Shown here piece by piece: positions 16,316 through 23,139 of a stretch of DNA of 26,469 bases. The position numbers and the translations under genes are program-made. Within the stretch, counting starts at the first letter, position 1; every line of letters starts with the position of its first letter. The notes under the pieces were generated by a model. The model ran no database searches. It was given only the letters and a program-made list of their open reading frames with translations, and was not told the origin of the DNA. The stretch is from Anaerolineaceae bacterium UBA2274. GTDB lineage: Bacteria > Chloroflexota > Anaerolineae > Anaerolineales > Anaerolineaceae. Where the stretch lies: positions 1 through 26,469 of the forward strand of contig DDWY01000078.1 of assembly GCA_002347705.1 (NCBI GenBank), in the 5' to 3' direction.

Positions 16316-17368
16316 ATGGAAAGTCAGAGCACAAATACGCAAGAGCTGATAGCGCAAGCCAAACAGGCTGTTCTGGATGGCAATACCAAGCTTGCCCGGC
16401 AACTGGCTGAGCAGGTTCTGACAAGCGATCCGGAAAACATTGCCGCGATGCTGCTTTTGGCTGGGCTTTCTGAGCCGCAGCAGAGTGTGATCTGGCTGAG
16501 GAAAGTGCTCGATCAAGACCCTCAGAACCAGACCGCGCGCGAAGGCATGCAGTGGGCAAGCACTCAGTTGAGACAAGGCTCCGCGACTGGCTGGCAAAAA
16601 GAAGCACTTCCCGTTGAAGCGGCACCAGTGATTTCCCAGGAAGCTCCAAAGCAAAAATCCAAACGGCGGCTGGCTTGGGGATGGGCTTTTGGCGTTTTGT
16701 TGATTGCAGCCTTGCTGCTCGGCTTGTATTCGGTCGGGATCATACGCTCCCAACCTTCCGCAGGCGCCCAGTTTCAACTGGTGGAGACAGACGCTGTGCC
16801 GCTCAAACCGAGCCTGACACCCACCAACACAGCTACACCCACCAACACCCCTACCTCCACGCCAACTCCGACCCCAACCAACACGCCCACGCCAACAGCC
16901 ACACCCACCGCGACTGCCACGCCAACTGAGACGCCTGTACCTACGGTTGAGGTCTTTCCACACGAGCCGGAAGAGACCGAACCCTATTACAACCCGGGTG
17001 TTTCTGAACCACTCGGCGACAAATGGATTGATATCAACCTCAGTCAGCAAATGCTCTACGCCTTTGAAGGCGAAACTTTGGTGGCTTCATTCCTCGTTTC
17101 CACTGGTCTGCCCAATACGCCAACTGTCACCGGGACCTATCATGTATGGGTTAAATTGCTCTATGATGACATGGCTGGTCCGGGTTATTACCTTCCCGAT
17201 GTGCCATACGTGATGTACTTTTACCGCGGTTATGGCATCCACGGCACCTATTGGCATAGCAATTTTGGTTATCCTATGAGCCATGGCTGTGTGAACATGG
17301 AAACCGGCCAGGCTGGCTGGCTTTTTAATTGGGCTTTCGTGGGGATTCCAGTTCATATACACTACTAA
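16316..17368 (+). CDS. L,D-transpeptidase (YkuD) with TPR-like N-terminus, membrane segment and Pro/Thr linker
   Basis: 350 residues. Order: a TPR-like helical region (about 8-85: ELIAQAKQAVLDGNTKLARQLAEQVL, seen as AKQAVLDGNTKLARQLAEQV), a positively charged stretch, one membrane segment (119-143), a low-complexity Pro/Thr/Ala linker (165-212) and a YkuD domain (235-350). The active site is GIHGTYWHSNFG with H309/H314 and MSHGCVNM with C325. YkuD enzymes make 3-3 cross-links in peptidoglycan or attach proteins to it; the linker would carry the enzyme out into the wall while the TPR part stays in the cytoplasm. A TTG three nt upstream is an alternative start; GGAG lies directly before it. Confidence 0.93.
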   Translation: MESQSTNTQELIAQAKQAVLDGNTKLARQLAEQVLTSDPENIAAMLLLAGLSEPQQSVIWLRKVLDQDPQNQTAREGMQWASTQLRQGSATGWQKEALPVEAAPVISQEAPKQKSKRRLAWGWAFGVLLIAALLLGLYSVGIIRSQPSAGAQFQLVETDAVPLKPSLTPTNTATPTNTPTSTPTPTPTNTPTPTATPTATATPTETPVPTVEVFPHEPEETEPYYNPGVSEPLGDKWIDINLSQQMLYAFEGETLVASFLVSTGLPNTPTVTGTYHVWVKLLYDDMAGPGYYLPDVPYVMYFYRGYGIHGTYWHSNFGYPMSHGCVNMETGQAGWLFNWAFVGIPVHIHY

Positions 17369-17372
17369 CCTA

Positions 17373-18410
17373 ATGGAAAACATCAAACTAACACGTAGAA
17401 GTTTCTTGAAAACTATGGGGTTGGGCGCCTTGAGTATGCTCTTGCCCTCACCAGTTTCAGACGCATCAGCAGCTCTGATCGACCTGGACCCACCGCTTGC
17501 GCGCATCCTGCGCTATAAGCTCCTGATTCACGAAGAGCCCAATGCACGCTCGAAAAACAGTGGTTTCTTTAAGTATGATGACGTCATCTCGCTGCCAAAA
17601 CTGATTTACGTTGAAAATATCTTCAAGAAAAAAGTCGGTTGGTATCAGATCAGCGATACAGAGTATATCGAAGCTGCCTGGGTGCAGCCGGTATTTGATC
17701 GCCTGAACCCGGTGCCAAGGGACCCACTTCCTGAAGGTGGAACGCTCGGCGAGATCACCGTACCGAAAGTTCCGGTATATCTTAAGCCTAATGTGCGCAA
17801 TATTCACCGCACTTTCTACTATGAAAATAACTTCTGGGTGCTAAAACTCGAACATGATGAATATGGTCTGCCCTGGTACGAGCTCTGGGATGACCTCAAC
17901 GGGCTTTCTTATTACGTTCCTGCCAGAACGGTGCATTTGACCAAGCCTGAGGAAGTGAGTCCGATCCATCCGGACGTTGCGCCAGATGCCAAGCGCATCG
18001 AACTGGACCTTTACAAGCAGGAAATCCGTGCCTTTGAATACAACCGCCTGGTTTTTAAGACGCTATGTTCCACCGGTAGAGTGGATGGGACCACACCAGT
18101 CGGGCGCTGGATGACCCACCGCAAACGCCCTTGCCGGCGCATGGTGAATGAGCCTGCCAACCCAGTCCCCTACGATTTGCCAGGCGTTCCGTGGGTCAGT
18201 TACATTACCCTCTTTGGAGTTGCTTTCCATGGAGCCTTCTGGCATTCCAACTGGGGAAACGTGATGAGCAATGGCTGCATCAATATGAAAGCCGAGGATG
18301 CCAAGTGGATCTACCGCTGGACCACTCCCGCGGTGCCGTTTGACCAGTACTACCACACCGAGGAGACAGGCACGCAGGTGGATGTGGTGACCGGATACGG
18401 CGGGGTCTGA
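17373..18410 (+). CDS. Tat-exported L,D-transpeptidase (YkuD) with atypical SNGC motif
   Basis: 345 residues. The N-terminus has a twin-arginine signal (LTRRSFLKTMGLGALSMLL, RR at 8-9) with an Ala-rich end near residue 33. Residues 45-190 look like two SH3-like beta domains (GWYQISDTEYIEAAWVQP; WYELWDDLNGLSYYVPA). The YkuD domain spans about 205-320, with AFHGAFWHSNWG (H286, H291) and catalytic C302 in MSNGCINM. The His of the common SHGC motif is replaced by Asn (N300). The enzyme is expected to fold before export and act on peptidoglycan outside the cell. The start is 4 nt after the upstream transpeptidase stop with no clear ribosome site, so translation may be coupled. Confidence 0.92.
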   Translation: MENIKLTRRSFLKTMGLGALSMLLPSPVSDASAALIDLDPPLARILRYKLLIHEEPNARSKNSGFFKYDDVISLPKLIYVENIFKKKVGWYQISDTEYIEAAWVQPVFDRLNPVPRDPLPEGGTLGEITVPKVPVYLKPNVRNIHRTFYYENNFWVLKLEHDEYGLPWYELWDDLNGLSYYVPARTVHLTKPEEVSPIHPDVAPDAKRIELDLYKQEIRAFEYNRLVFKTLCSTGRVDGTTPVGRWMTHRKRPCRRMVNEPANPVPYDLPGVPWVSYITLFGVAFHGAFWHSNWGNVMSNGCINMKAEDAKWIYRWTTPAVPFDQYYHTEETGTQVDVVTGYGGV

Positions 18411-18474
18411 GTTTCCCCACAATTTATTGCCCTTAACCGTGTACTTCCATCTCGATGAGTTCGATAACTTAGGT

Positions 18475-18504
18475 GTAGGTCAGGTTGCGCAGTTCAACCT
18501 GACG
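18475..18504 (+). repeat. GTAGGTCAG palindromic repeat, copy 1
   Basis: A hairpin unit with arms GTCAGGTTG (18479-18487) and CAACCTGAC (18495-18503). A second copy, differing at about 4 of 30 positions, is inverted at 22355-22384. Right after it another inverted repeat occurs: GACGTCAG (18550-18557) / CTGACGTC (18573-18580), ending in CTACA, so the whole 18474-18584 stretch may be one TGTAG...CTACA bounded unit. Confidence 0.65.
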
Positions 18505-18600
18505 CTGGAAGCCCCCCTTTGTTGAGGACATTATTTAACCACCATTCGTGACGTCAGCTTCAATAGAAGAACCTGACGTCTACACGCTAAATGATCTAGA

Positions 18601-18783
18601 TGTAGGGCGAGATTGAGGACGATGAAGCAGTGGTGAACACATACATTTGACCGTCCTCAATCCGCCGTTCGCGTTTATGGAGAGTTGTAAACGGCGGATT
18701 GGAAGCACAATAAGGTCATATTCAAATTATTGTTTCTGATGCTTCCAATACCCTTCTTCGCGGGCACGTTGTCTCGCCCTACA
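18601..18783. repeat. 183-bp element with 12-bp terminal inverted repeats and three chained hairpins
   Basis: Ends are TGTAGGGCGAGA (18601-18612) and TCTCGCCCTACA (18772-18783), perfect inverted copies. Inside are three hairpins in a row that share bases at their edges: ATTGAGGACG/CGTCCTCAAT (18612-18621/18652-18661), CAATCCGCCGTT/AACGGCGGATTG (18658-18669/18690-18701) and ATTGGAAGCA/TGCTTCCAAT (18698-18707/18740-18749). No reading frame is supported. The 570-nt space 18411-18980 contains only this, the preceding repeat and a possible -10 box at 18954. Confidence 0.75.
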
Positions 18784-18953
18784 GACATCTCGGGTTAGCA
18801 CGGCATCCCGCAAGGGGAGGCTCTGCACTGCGTCGCCTCAACCAAGAAACTAATCCAATGCATATCGTATCGACCTCGTCTGAGTCTGCTAATGGCAGAA
18901 AAGTTTTGGCTGTGTCCAAGTTTTTTGTTAATTATTCTTATATAGTCTTTCGC

Positions 18954-18959
18954 TATAAT
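18954..18959 (+). promoter_or_regulatory. Probable -10 box upstream of the 18981 gene
   Basis: A perfect TATAAT 21 nt before the ATG. No good -35 hexamer is seen at 16-18 nt spacing. Confidence 0.35.
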
Positions 18960-18980
18960 CTTTACAAAGAATAAATAAGG

Positions 18981-19412
18981 ATGGAAGAAGTGAAAAGAGC
19001 GCTTTTTGAAGGCTTGGTTTTTGATACCTTAGATCAACCTCTGTCGGTGACATGGGTGGGCAATGATCCCAGCTATGTGTTGGACGATGATGGTTTTTTG
19101 CGGCATATCCCTGCTGAGGAGGTTGACCGCCAGGTCTGGGATGCGCTGACGGCAGGAATTAGCGGTAATGAAGACTTTCTGAGCGAGCAAACCGCGAAAA
19201 TGCTCGGTCAGGAAGATATTTTTTCGATTGCCGTCATCCGGCAGCAGCTTGAAAACTCCCAGGGTCAATTTGAGCAGCTGCGCGACACTGGGCTGCCCCA
19301 GGATATGCGGAATTACCTGGGCATGACCGGCTTCAGAATTGTGGTGGATTATCACGGAGACGTGATTGAGATCAAACAACCGGCGATCACTCCACCCGAA
19401 GATGAGGAGTAA
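18981..19412 (+). CDS. Uncharacterised acidic protein
   Basis: 143 residues with no family that I recognise. It begins MEEVKRALFEGLVFDTLDQPLSV, contains WVGNDPSYVLDDDGFLRHIP and ends in an acidic tail PPEDEE. The middle (QVWDALTAGISGNEDFLSEQ, QLENSQGQFEQL) looks helical; no membrane segment, signal or cysteine is present, so it is probably cytosolic. A GTG at 18990 in the same frame has AAGGA 8 nt upstream, a better ribosome site than the ATG at 18981, so the real protein may be 140 residues. It lies 30 nt ahead of a thioredoxin-TPR gene on the same strand, which suggests co-expression. Coding is supported by the consistent frame, spacing and composition. Confidence 0.75.
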   Translation: MEEVKRALFEGLVFDTLDQPLSVTWVGNDPSYVLDDDGFLRHIPAEEVDRQVWDALTAGISGNEDFLSEQTAKMLGQEDIFSIAVIRQQLENSQGQFEQLRDTGLPQDMRNYLGMTGFRIVVDYHGDVIEIKQPAITPPEDEE

Positions 19413-19442
19413 TTCTGTTAGAATTAACTCAGGTGAGAGCAT

Positions 19443-20273
19443 ATGGCAGCCGCAAATATCATTGACATCAGCGAAGACACTTTCGAGTTAGAAGTAGTGA
19501 ATTACTCTGCCGAAGTGCCTGTGGTGTTGGATTTGTGGGCGCCGTGGTGTATCCCCTGCCGGGTGCAGTCGCGCGAGCTTGCCAAGCTGGCACATGAGGC
19601 AGATGGTGGCTTCAGGCTGGCACGCATGAATGTGGATGACCAGCCCAAACTGGCTACCCGACTGAAGGTGCAGCAGCTTCCGGCAATAAAAGCCTTTGTG
19701 GATGGGCGGATTGTGGCGGAGGTTGCTGGTGTACTCAGCGAGCAGAACCTGCGCCTGCTTGTTGATCGGGTTTTGCCCAAGGCAGGCAATTTGCTGCTCG
19801 AGAAGGGCAAGAGCCTGATGCTGCTGGGAGATCTGGCAGGGGCAGAAAAAGCCCTGGCACAGTATGTTTACGAGAGCCATGGCGAACCAGCTGGTTTGTT
19901 GGCGCTGGCGCGCGCTCTGCTTTGGCAAGGGAGAGGGCATGATGCCTACGCCATTCTAAATAGTTTCCCTGCCAGTTCCGAATTCAAGACCGCCAAAAAC
20001 CTGCTGCCACTGGCAAAAGCTTATGCCAATTTTGATAATCTTCCGCAGGTTAGTGCCAATCCGCTTGAGGCGGCCTATCGCAACAGCTTGCGCCTGGCGC
20101 GAAATGGCAAAATTGAGATTGCCTTGGATGGATTTTTGGATATCCTGCGGCAGGATAAGCACTTCCATGACGGTCAATTGCACGATATCTATCTGGCTCT
20201 GTTGGAAGTTTTGGGGGAAGCCTACCCAAGCGTGCGGCAGTACCGCGACGATCTTTCAAACGTCCTTTTCTAA
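19443..20273 (+). CDS. Thioredoxin-TPR protein, CnoX/YbbN-like
   Basis: 276 residues. An N-terminal thioredoxin domain (about 10-112) has the active site LWAPWCIPCRVQ with C36 and C39, and the cis-Pro region VQQLPAIKAFVDGR. The rest (120-276) is a helical TPR-like region, e.g. GKSLMLLGDLAGAEKALAQY and NSLRLARNGKIEIALDGFLD. This is the layout of E. coli CnoX (YbbN), a chaperedoxin that works with GroEL and protects clients from oxidation. Here both cysteines are present, while E. coli CnoX lacks a classical CxxC, so redox activity is likely. AGGTGAGA precedes the ATG. Functional link with the groESL operon in this window is inference. Confidence 0.9.
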   Translation: MAAANIIDISEDTFELEVVNYSAEVPVVLDLWAPWCIPCRVQSRELAKLAHEADGGFRLARMNVDDQPKLATRLKVQQLPAIKAFVDGRIVAEVAGVLSEQNLRLLVDRVLPKAGNLLLEKGKSLMLLGDLAGAEKALAQYVYESHGEPAGLLALARALLWQGRGHDAYAILNSFPASSEFKTAKNLLPLAKAYANFDNLPQVSANPLEAAYRNSLRLARNGKIEIALDGFLDILRQDKHFHDGQLHDIYLALLEVLGEAYPSVRQYRDDLSNVLF

Positions 20274-20316
20274 AGGCAAAGTCTGCTTTAAGCCATTTCA
20301 TCAATTGCGTGTGCTC

Positions 20317-20345
20317 TTGTGCTCATAAATCACTATTCGTAGTAT
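20317..20345 (+). promoter_or_regulatory. Possible promoter of the flavodoxin gene
   Basis: TTGTGC (20317-20322) and TAGTAT (20340-20345) are 17 nt apart, about 57 nt before the start codon. Moderate match to sigma-70 consensus. Confidence 0.4.
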
Positions 20346-20401
20346 GATTCCTGGCTGGCAGGTTTTACCACACGCAAAGAATTCAACATTGTGAGGACAT
20401 T

Positions 20402-20875
20402 ATGAACATTGGCATTATGGTTTTTTCAAAAACAGGTAATACATTATCGGTTGCGGAGAAATTGCGCGACACGCTGTTTGAAAAGGGGCACAAGGTAACC
20501 CTGGAGCAAGTGACGGCAAGCAATGGCGTGGAAATGGATCCTAAGAAGGTCGTGCTTTCAAATTCGCCATCCACGCAAGGCTATGACATGCTTGTTTTCG
20601 CTGCACCTGTTTATGGGTTCGGTCTTGCGGCGGTGATGAAAGCCTACCTGCAAGGAGTCCCTTCGTTGGAGGGAAAACTGCTGGCTGGATTTGTCACGCA
20701 GGCATTTCCGTTCCCGGGGATGGGCGGTAAGCAGGCGATCAGCGGCATGGAAAAACTGGTGAAGGCCAAAGGCGGCACATTGAGCGCGACAGGCGTGGTG
20801 AATTGGATGTTTGCCGGCAAGAGGAAAGCACTCATCGCGGAGACCGTCGAGACGATCGCCGCGATCTGCCAATAG
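20402..20875 (+). CDS. Flavodoxin-family protein
   Basis: 157 residues, the size of a short-chain flavodoxin domain. The N-terminal strand and phosphate loop IGIMVFSKTGNTLSVAEKL (T11-T14 region) bind FMN phosphate; YDMLVFAAPVYGFGLAAVMKAYL contains the second flavin-contact loop (PVYG). The C-terminal part (KAKGGTLSATGVVNWMF) completes the alternating alpha/beta pattern. Closely similar proteins are annotated as flavodoxin or NAD(P)H-dependent oxidoreductase-like; the electron partner is unknown. GAGGA lies 5-6 nt before the ATG. It stands alone between the thioredoxin gene and a repeat-rich region. Confidence 0.88.
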   Translation: MNIGIMVFSKTGNTLSVAEKLRDTLFEKGHKVTLEQVTASNGVEMDPKKVVLSNSPSTQGYDMLVFAAPVYGFGLAAVMKAYLQGVPSLEGKLLAGFVTQAFPFPGMGGKQAISGMEKLVKAKGGTLSATGVVNWMFAGKRKALIAETVETIAAICQ

Positions 20876-20917
20876 TCGAGGGGATGACTTTTAGCATACC
20901 CCCAAGCGCTTTGCCTG

Positions 20918-21025
20918 TAGATTCTTCACTTTGTTCAGAATGAATCACACTCTTCTCGTAGGTCGGAATGAGACCGTCAGATGATTAATTGCATGCCAAC
21001 CCATTTCGCGGTCTCACTCCGACAA
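20918..21025. repeat. Two adjacent palindromic repeats in the flavodoxin-tRNA spacer
   Basis: First, GATTCTTCACTTTGTTCAGAA near 20920-20940 forms ATTCT/AGAAT arms; the type resembles a repeat seen widely in bacterial spacers. Second, GTCGGAATGAGACCG (20962-20976) is mirrored by CGGTCTCACTCCGAC (21009-21023), 14 of 15 positions. It begins with GTAGGTC like the repeats at 18475 and 22384. The spacer 20876-21219 has no supported gene. Confidence 0.65.
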
Positions 21026-21116
21026 AACACATTCTCATCCAATACTGCGTTGCTGTCTATTGGCTTGAGCAGCAGCGAAGGGTCTTAACAATTTGACGGG
21101 CAGATCAGGAAGATTA

Positions 21117-21176
21117 TTAGTTCTTTTTTTAGTTCTTTTCATTTTAGTTCTTTCCAATTTTAGTTCTTTTCCTTTT
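21117..21176 (+). repeat. Four imperfect tandem copies of TTAGTTCTTT
   Basis: TTAGTTCTTT starts at 21117, 21129, 21144 and 21160, with 2-6 nt T/C-rich fillers. It forms a pyrimidine-rich tract 40 nt before the tRNA gene. Confidence 0.7.
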
Positions 21177-21201
21177 CCCCTTCACACCTGTTAAATTCTG
21201 T

Positions 21202-21207
21202 TATAAT
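21202..21207 (+). promoter_or_regulatory. -10 box of the tRNA-Ser gene
   Basis: A perfect TATAAT 12 nt before the mature tRNA 5' end. The -35 region is pyrimidine-rich and weak (TTCACA at 21181 with only 15-nt spacing). Confidence 0.5.
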
Positions 21208-21219
21208 TGCGGCTCACGC

Positions 21220-21308
21220 GGAGAGGTCGCATAGCTGGCCTAGTGCGCTCGCTTGGAAAGCGAGTATACCGAGAGGTATCGCGGGTTCGAATCCCGCCCT
21301 CTCCGCCA
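21220..21308 (+). tRNA. tRNA-Ser (anticodon GGA)
   Basis: An 89-nt gene with complete cloverleaf. The acceptor stem is GGAGAGG/CCTCTCC, followed by discriminator G and an encoded CCA (21306-21308). The anticodon stem-loop is CTCGC-TTGGAAA-GCGAG, giving GGA, which reads UCC/UCU serine codons. A long variable arm (ACCGAGAGGT) is the class II feature expected for serine, and the T arm is GCGGG-TTCGAAT-CCCGC. A terminator follows directly. Confidence 0.97.
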
Positions 21309-21310
21309 GA

Positions 21311-21340
21311 TGCCAGCCCGGCCAGGCTGGCACTTTTTTT
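21311..21340 (+). terminator. Rho-independent terminator after tRNA-Ser
   Basis: TGCCAGCC (21311-21318) pairs with GGCTGGCA (21325-21332), followed by C and seven Ts. It lies only 24 nt before the start of the next coding sequence. Confidence 0.9.
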
Positions 21341-21363
21341 CTCCTCCTGGTTACAATTTGCTT

Positions 21364-21801
21364 ATGAAAAAGTACCGCAAAATGCTAAGCAATTGGCAGG
21401 CTGAGCCGATCATCGGCTTAATGCGCCTGATCGAAACACAAAGCAAAGAAACGGTGGCGAATTGGGCTGCCGGCTATGCGGAAGTGAATTTCTTACCAAT
21501 TTATGCCAAGCACTACCCTGAGGATCACAGGCCGCAGCTTGCCTTGGAATACGCACGCAAATGGCTCCGGAAAGAAGTGAAGCTGCCTGAAGCTAAAAAG
21601 TACATTTTGGGCTGCCATGAGGCTGCTGGCGAAGCTGAAGGAAACCCTTCTGCTCAGGCGGCTGCCAGGGCAATCGGGCAGGCGGCATCCAGCATAGGGC
21701 AACGAGGAAGTGAAGAAACGATTAGGAAGTACGTTCAAGAGCAAGGGATTGAAAAGGAATACAGACGGTTACATTATGACGAACAGCTTAAATTATTTTA
21801 G
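21364..21801 (+). CDS. Putative immunity protein, Imm-5-like domain
   Basis: 145 residues. The segment LALEYARKWLRKEVKLPEAK, CHEAAGEAEGNPSAQAAARA and IGQAASSIGQRG matches a family annotated as putative immunity protein (Imm-5-like), which I recall rather than searched. Family members usually continue with an AYDRVG-like segment; this one ends with ETIRKYVQEQGIEKEYRRLHYDEQLKLF (seen as RKYVQEQGIEKEY). The frame is open back into the tRNA gene, so the start must be the ATG at 21364 or later; no ribosome site is obvious. No toxin gene is adjacent. It sits just past the tRNA terminator and converges on the RAYT remnant with a 4-nt overlap. Real coding is likely; an immunity role is unproven. Confidence 0.75.
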   Translation: MKKYRKMLSNWQAEPIIGLMRLIETQSKETVANWAAGYAEVNFLPIYAKHYPEDHRPQLALEYARKWLRKEVKLPEAKKYILGCHEAAGEAEGNPSAQAAARAIGQAASSIGQRGSEETIRKYVQEQGIEKEYRRLHYDEQLKLF

Positions 21802-22217
21802 CAAGGATAAAAAACAAAGTTGATACCCCGCAGCTTGCTGCGGGGAGGATTCATTTCGAAGCAGTGCTGGAGGTCATCCTGATCTCTGATCGTATGTTTC
21901 CAAAAACGTCCCTGCCAGACATCTAACGTTGGATTTTCCTTAATATCGCGAATCGCGACTGTGGTCTTTCGCTTAATTTCTTTAATTCTTGAGGAGAAAT
22001 CCTGGTCAACGTCTGCAAGGGTGATCAGGAGATGAATGTGATCAGGCAGGATGCAATACGCAATTAAATCAAAATGGTGATATTTCTGAATCGTAGACAT
22101 TGCGGAAAGAAACGCATCAACGCACCTTTTGTCTTCGAAGAATCTGGTTCTTTTCGATGTCACAAGGGTGAAGAAATAGGTGCCTCCTGCGACGTAATTG
22201 CGGATGAAATTTGGTAT
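21798..22217 (-). pseudogene. Decayed REP-associated tyrosine transposase (RAYT, Y1_Tnp family)
   Basis: The open frame from the GTG at 22163 encodes 121 residues containing the HUH motif YCILPDHIHLLITL and VWQGRFWKHTIRDQDDL, both typical of RAYTs. Upstream codons in the same frame continue the family N-terminus (NYVAGGTYFFTLVTSKR) back to an ATA at 22215-22217 where an initiator ATG is expected, just after a stop. At the other end the protein runs after DLQHCF into NPPRSKLRGI, encoded by a REP-like palindrome, in place of the usual YIHYNPVKHG segment with the catalytic tyrosine. Start loss and missing Tyr point to an inactive gene. RAYTs normally mobilise REP palindromes. Possible low-level product from internal GTG is not excluded. 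Confidence 0.75.
21826..21845. repeat. REP-like hairpin inside the RAYT remnant
   Basis: CCCCGCAGC-TT-GCTGCGGGG is a near-perfect 20-nt palindrome. It and its flanks (GAATCCT on one side, TATCAA on the other, minus strand) resemble REP units that I recall from many genomes. It lies between the RAYT body and the end of the Imm-5-like gene. Confidence 0.75.
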
Positions 22218-22354
22218 AAATCAAGTGTAATTTGGGAGGATGAAAACTGCAAATCAACTAACAAAATTGGTAATTTAAGAGATTTGTGTGCGTCAACCCA
22301 CAGTCGTTATCTCAGTTAAAAAAAGAAAAGTCAGTTGCTGGCTGGCGTTTGTGA

Positions 22355-22384
22355 TGTCAGGTTGAAAAGCGCAAACTGACCTAC
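22355..22384 (-). repeat. GTAGGTCAG palindromic repeat, copy 2
   Basis: On the minus strand GTAGGTCAGTTTGCGC followed by TTTTCAACCTGAC matches the copy at 18475-18504 at about 26 of 30 positions. It ends 17 nt beyond the rlmB stop codon and could also act as a transcript end for that operon. The 238-nt spacer 22164-22401 has no other feature. Confidence 0.65.
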
Positions 22385-22401
22385 TTTGATAAACCTACGA
22401 T

Positions 22402-23139
22402 TTAGTTTTGCCGCGCCTGCCTGGCGAGGAATAGCGCGATCGAGCCAGCTACTGCCGCGTTGAGCGAATCCAGCCTGCCGTATTGGGGCAAACTGAGCAG
22501 GTCGTCACACTTTTTACGTACCAGGTCGCGTAAGCCTTCCCCTTCATTGCCAACCACCAGCGCCACACCCCCATTCAGCCGCAACTGATGCACAGGACGT
22601 GCTTTCGGAGAAGCGTCCAGCCCATATACCCACACGTCATCAAGCTCTTTTATGCGGTCGATCGCCTGTGCAAGGTTATATTGCGCGATCAGCAAATGTT
22701 CTGAGCCGCCGGAAGAGGCATGCACCACCCCCGGTGTGATCTGGGCAGCCTGGGAGGATGGAATAACCACCCCATGCACGCCCATCAGTTCGGCAGTGCG
22801 CAAAAGCGAACCAAGATTCTGCGGATCCTGGATCAGATCCAGCAAAAGGAAGAAAGGCGCTTCCCCACTTGTTTGCGCGTGAACAAAAAGGTCTTCAAGA
22901 GCAGCGTAAGGATACTCACTGGCTTCAAGGGCAATGCCCTGGTTGTGTTGGTCAATCACATCCAGCTGTTGGCGCTGGGCTTCGAACACCTGCAAATTAC
23001 GTTCCTTCGCCATTTTGAGGATTTCCGGCAGATGACCGTCCTGCTTTATCCCGCGCAGCAACAAAAGGCGGAAAACATGGCGGCGTTTGGCGCGCAGTAC
23101 CTCATAGACCGGGTTGCGCCCGGTGATCCATTCTTTCAC
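22402..23139 (-). CDS. rlmB: 23S rRNA 2'-O-methyltransferase, TrmH/RlmB family (SPOUT)
   Basis: 245 residues. The SpoU family transfers methyl from SAM to ribose 2'-OH; RlmB acts on G2251 of 23S rRNA in E. coli. An N-terminal substrate-binding part begins [17 protein letters not shown]. The SPOUT knot has motif 1 [21 protein letters not shown] (as [18 protein letters not shown]), motif 2 [12 protein letters not shown] and motif 3 [20 protein letters not shown]. The length and the NPVYEVL start fit RlmB/TrmH-like group 3. The ATG overlaps the cysS stop by 4 nt (ATGA), so the two are co-translated. The exact rRNA or tRNA target is by family only. Confidence 0.93.
   Translation of the reverse strand: MKEWITGRNPVYEVLRAKRRHVFRLLLLRGIKQDGHLPEILKMAKERNLQVFEAQRQQLDVIDQHNQGIALEASEYPYAALEDLFVHAQTSGEAPFFLLLDLIQDPQNLGSLLRTAELMGVHGVVIPSSQAAQITPGVVHASSGGSEHLLIAQYNLAQAIDRIKELDDVWVYGLDASPKARPVHQLRLNGGVALVVGNEGEGLRDLVRKKCDDLLSLPQYGRLDSLNAAVAGSIALFLARQARQN

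Noticed and set aside
21220..21308. tRNA-Ser as a phage or island attachment site
   Set aside because: No integrase gene and no direct repeat of the tRNA 3' end was found downstream in the window.
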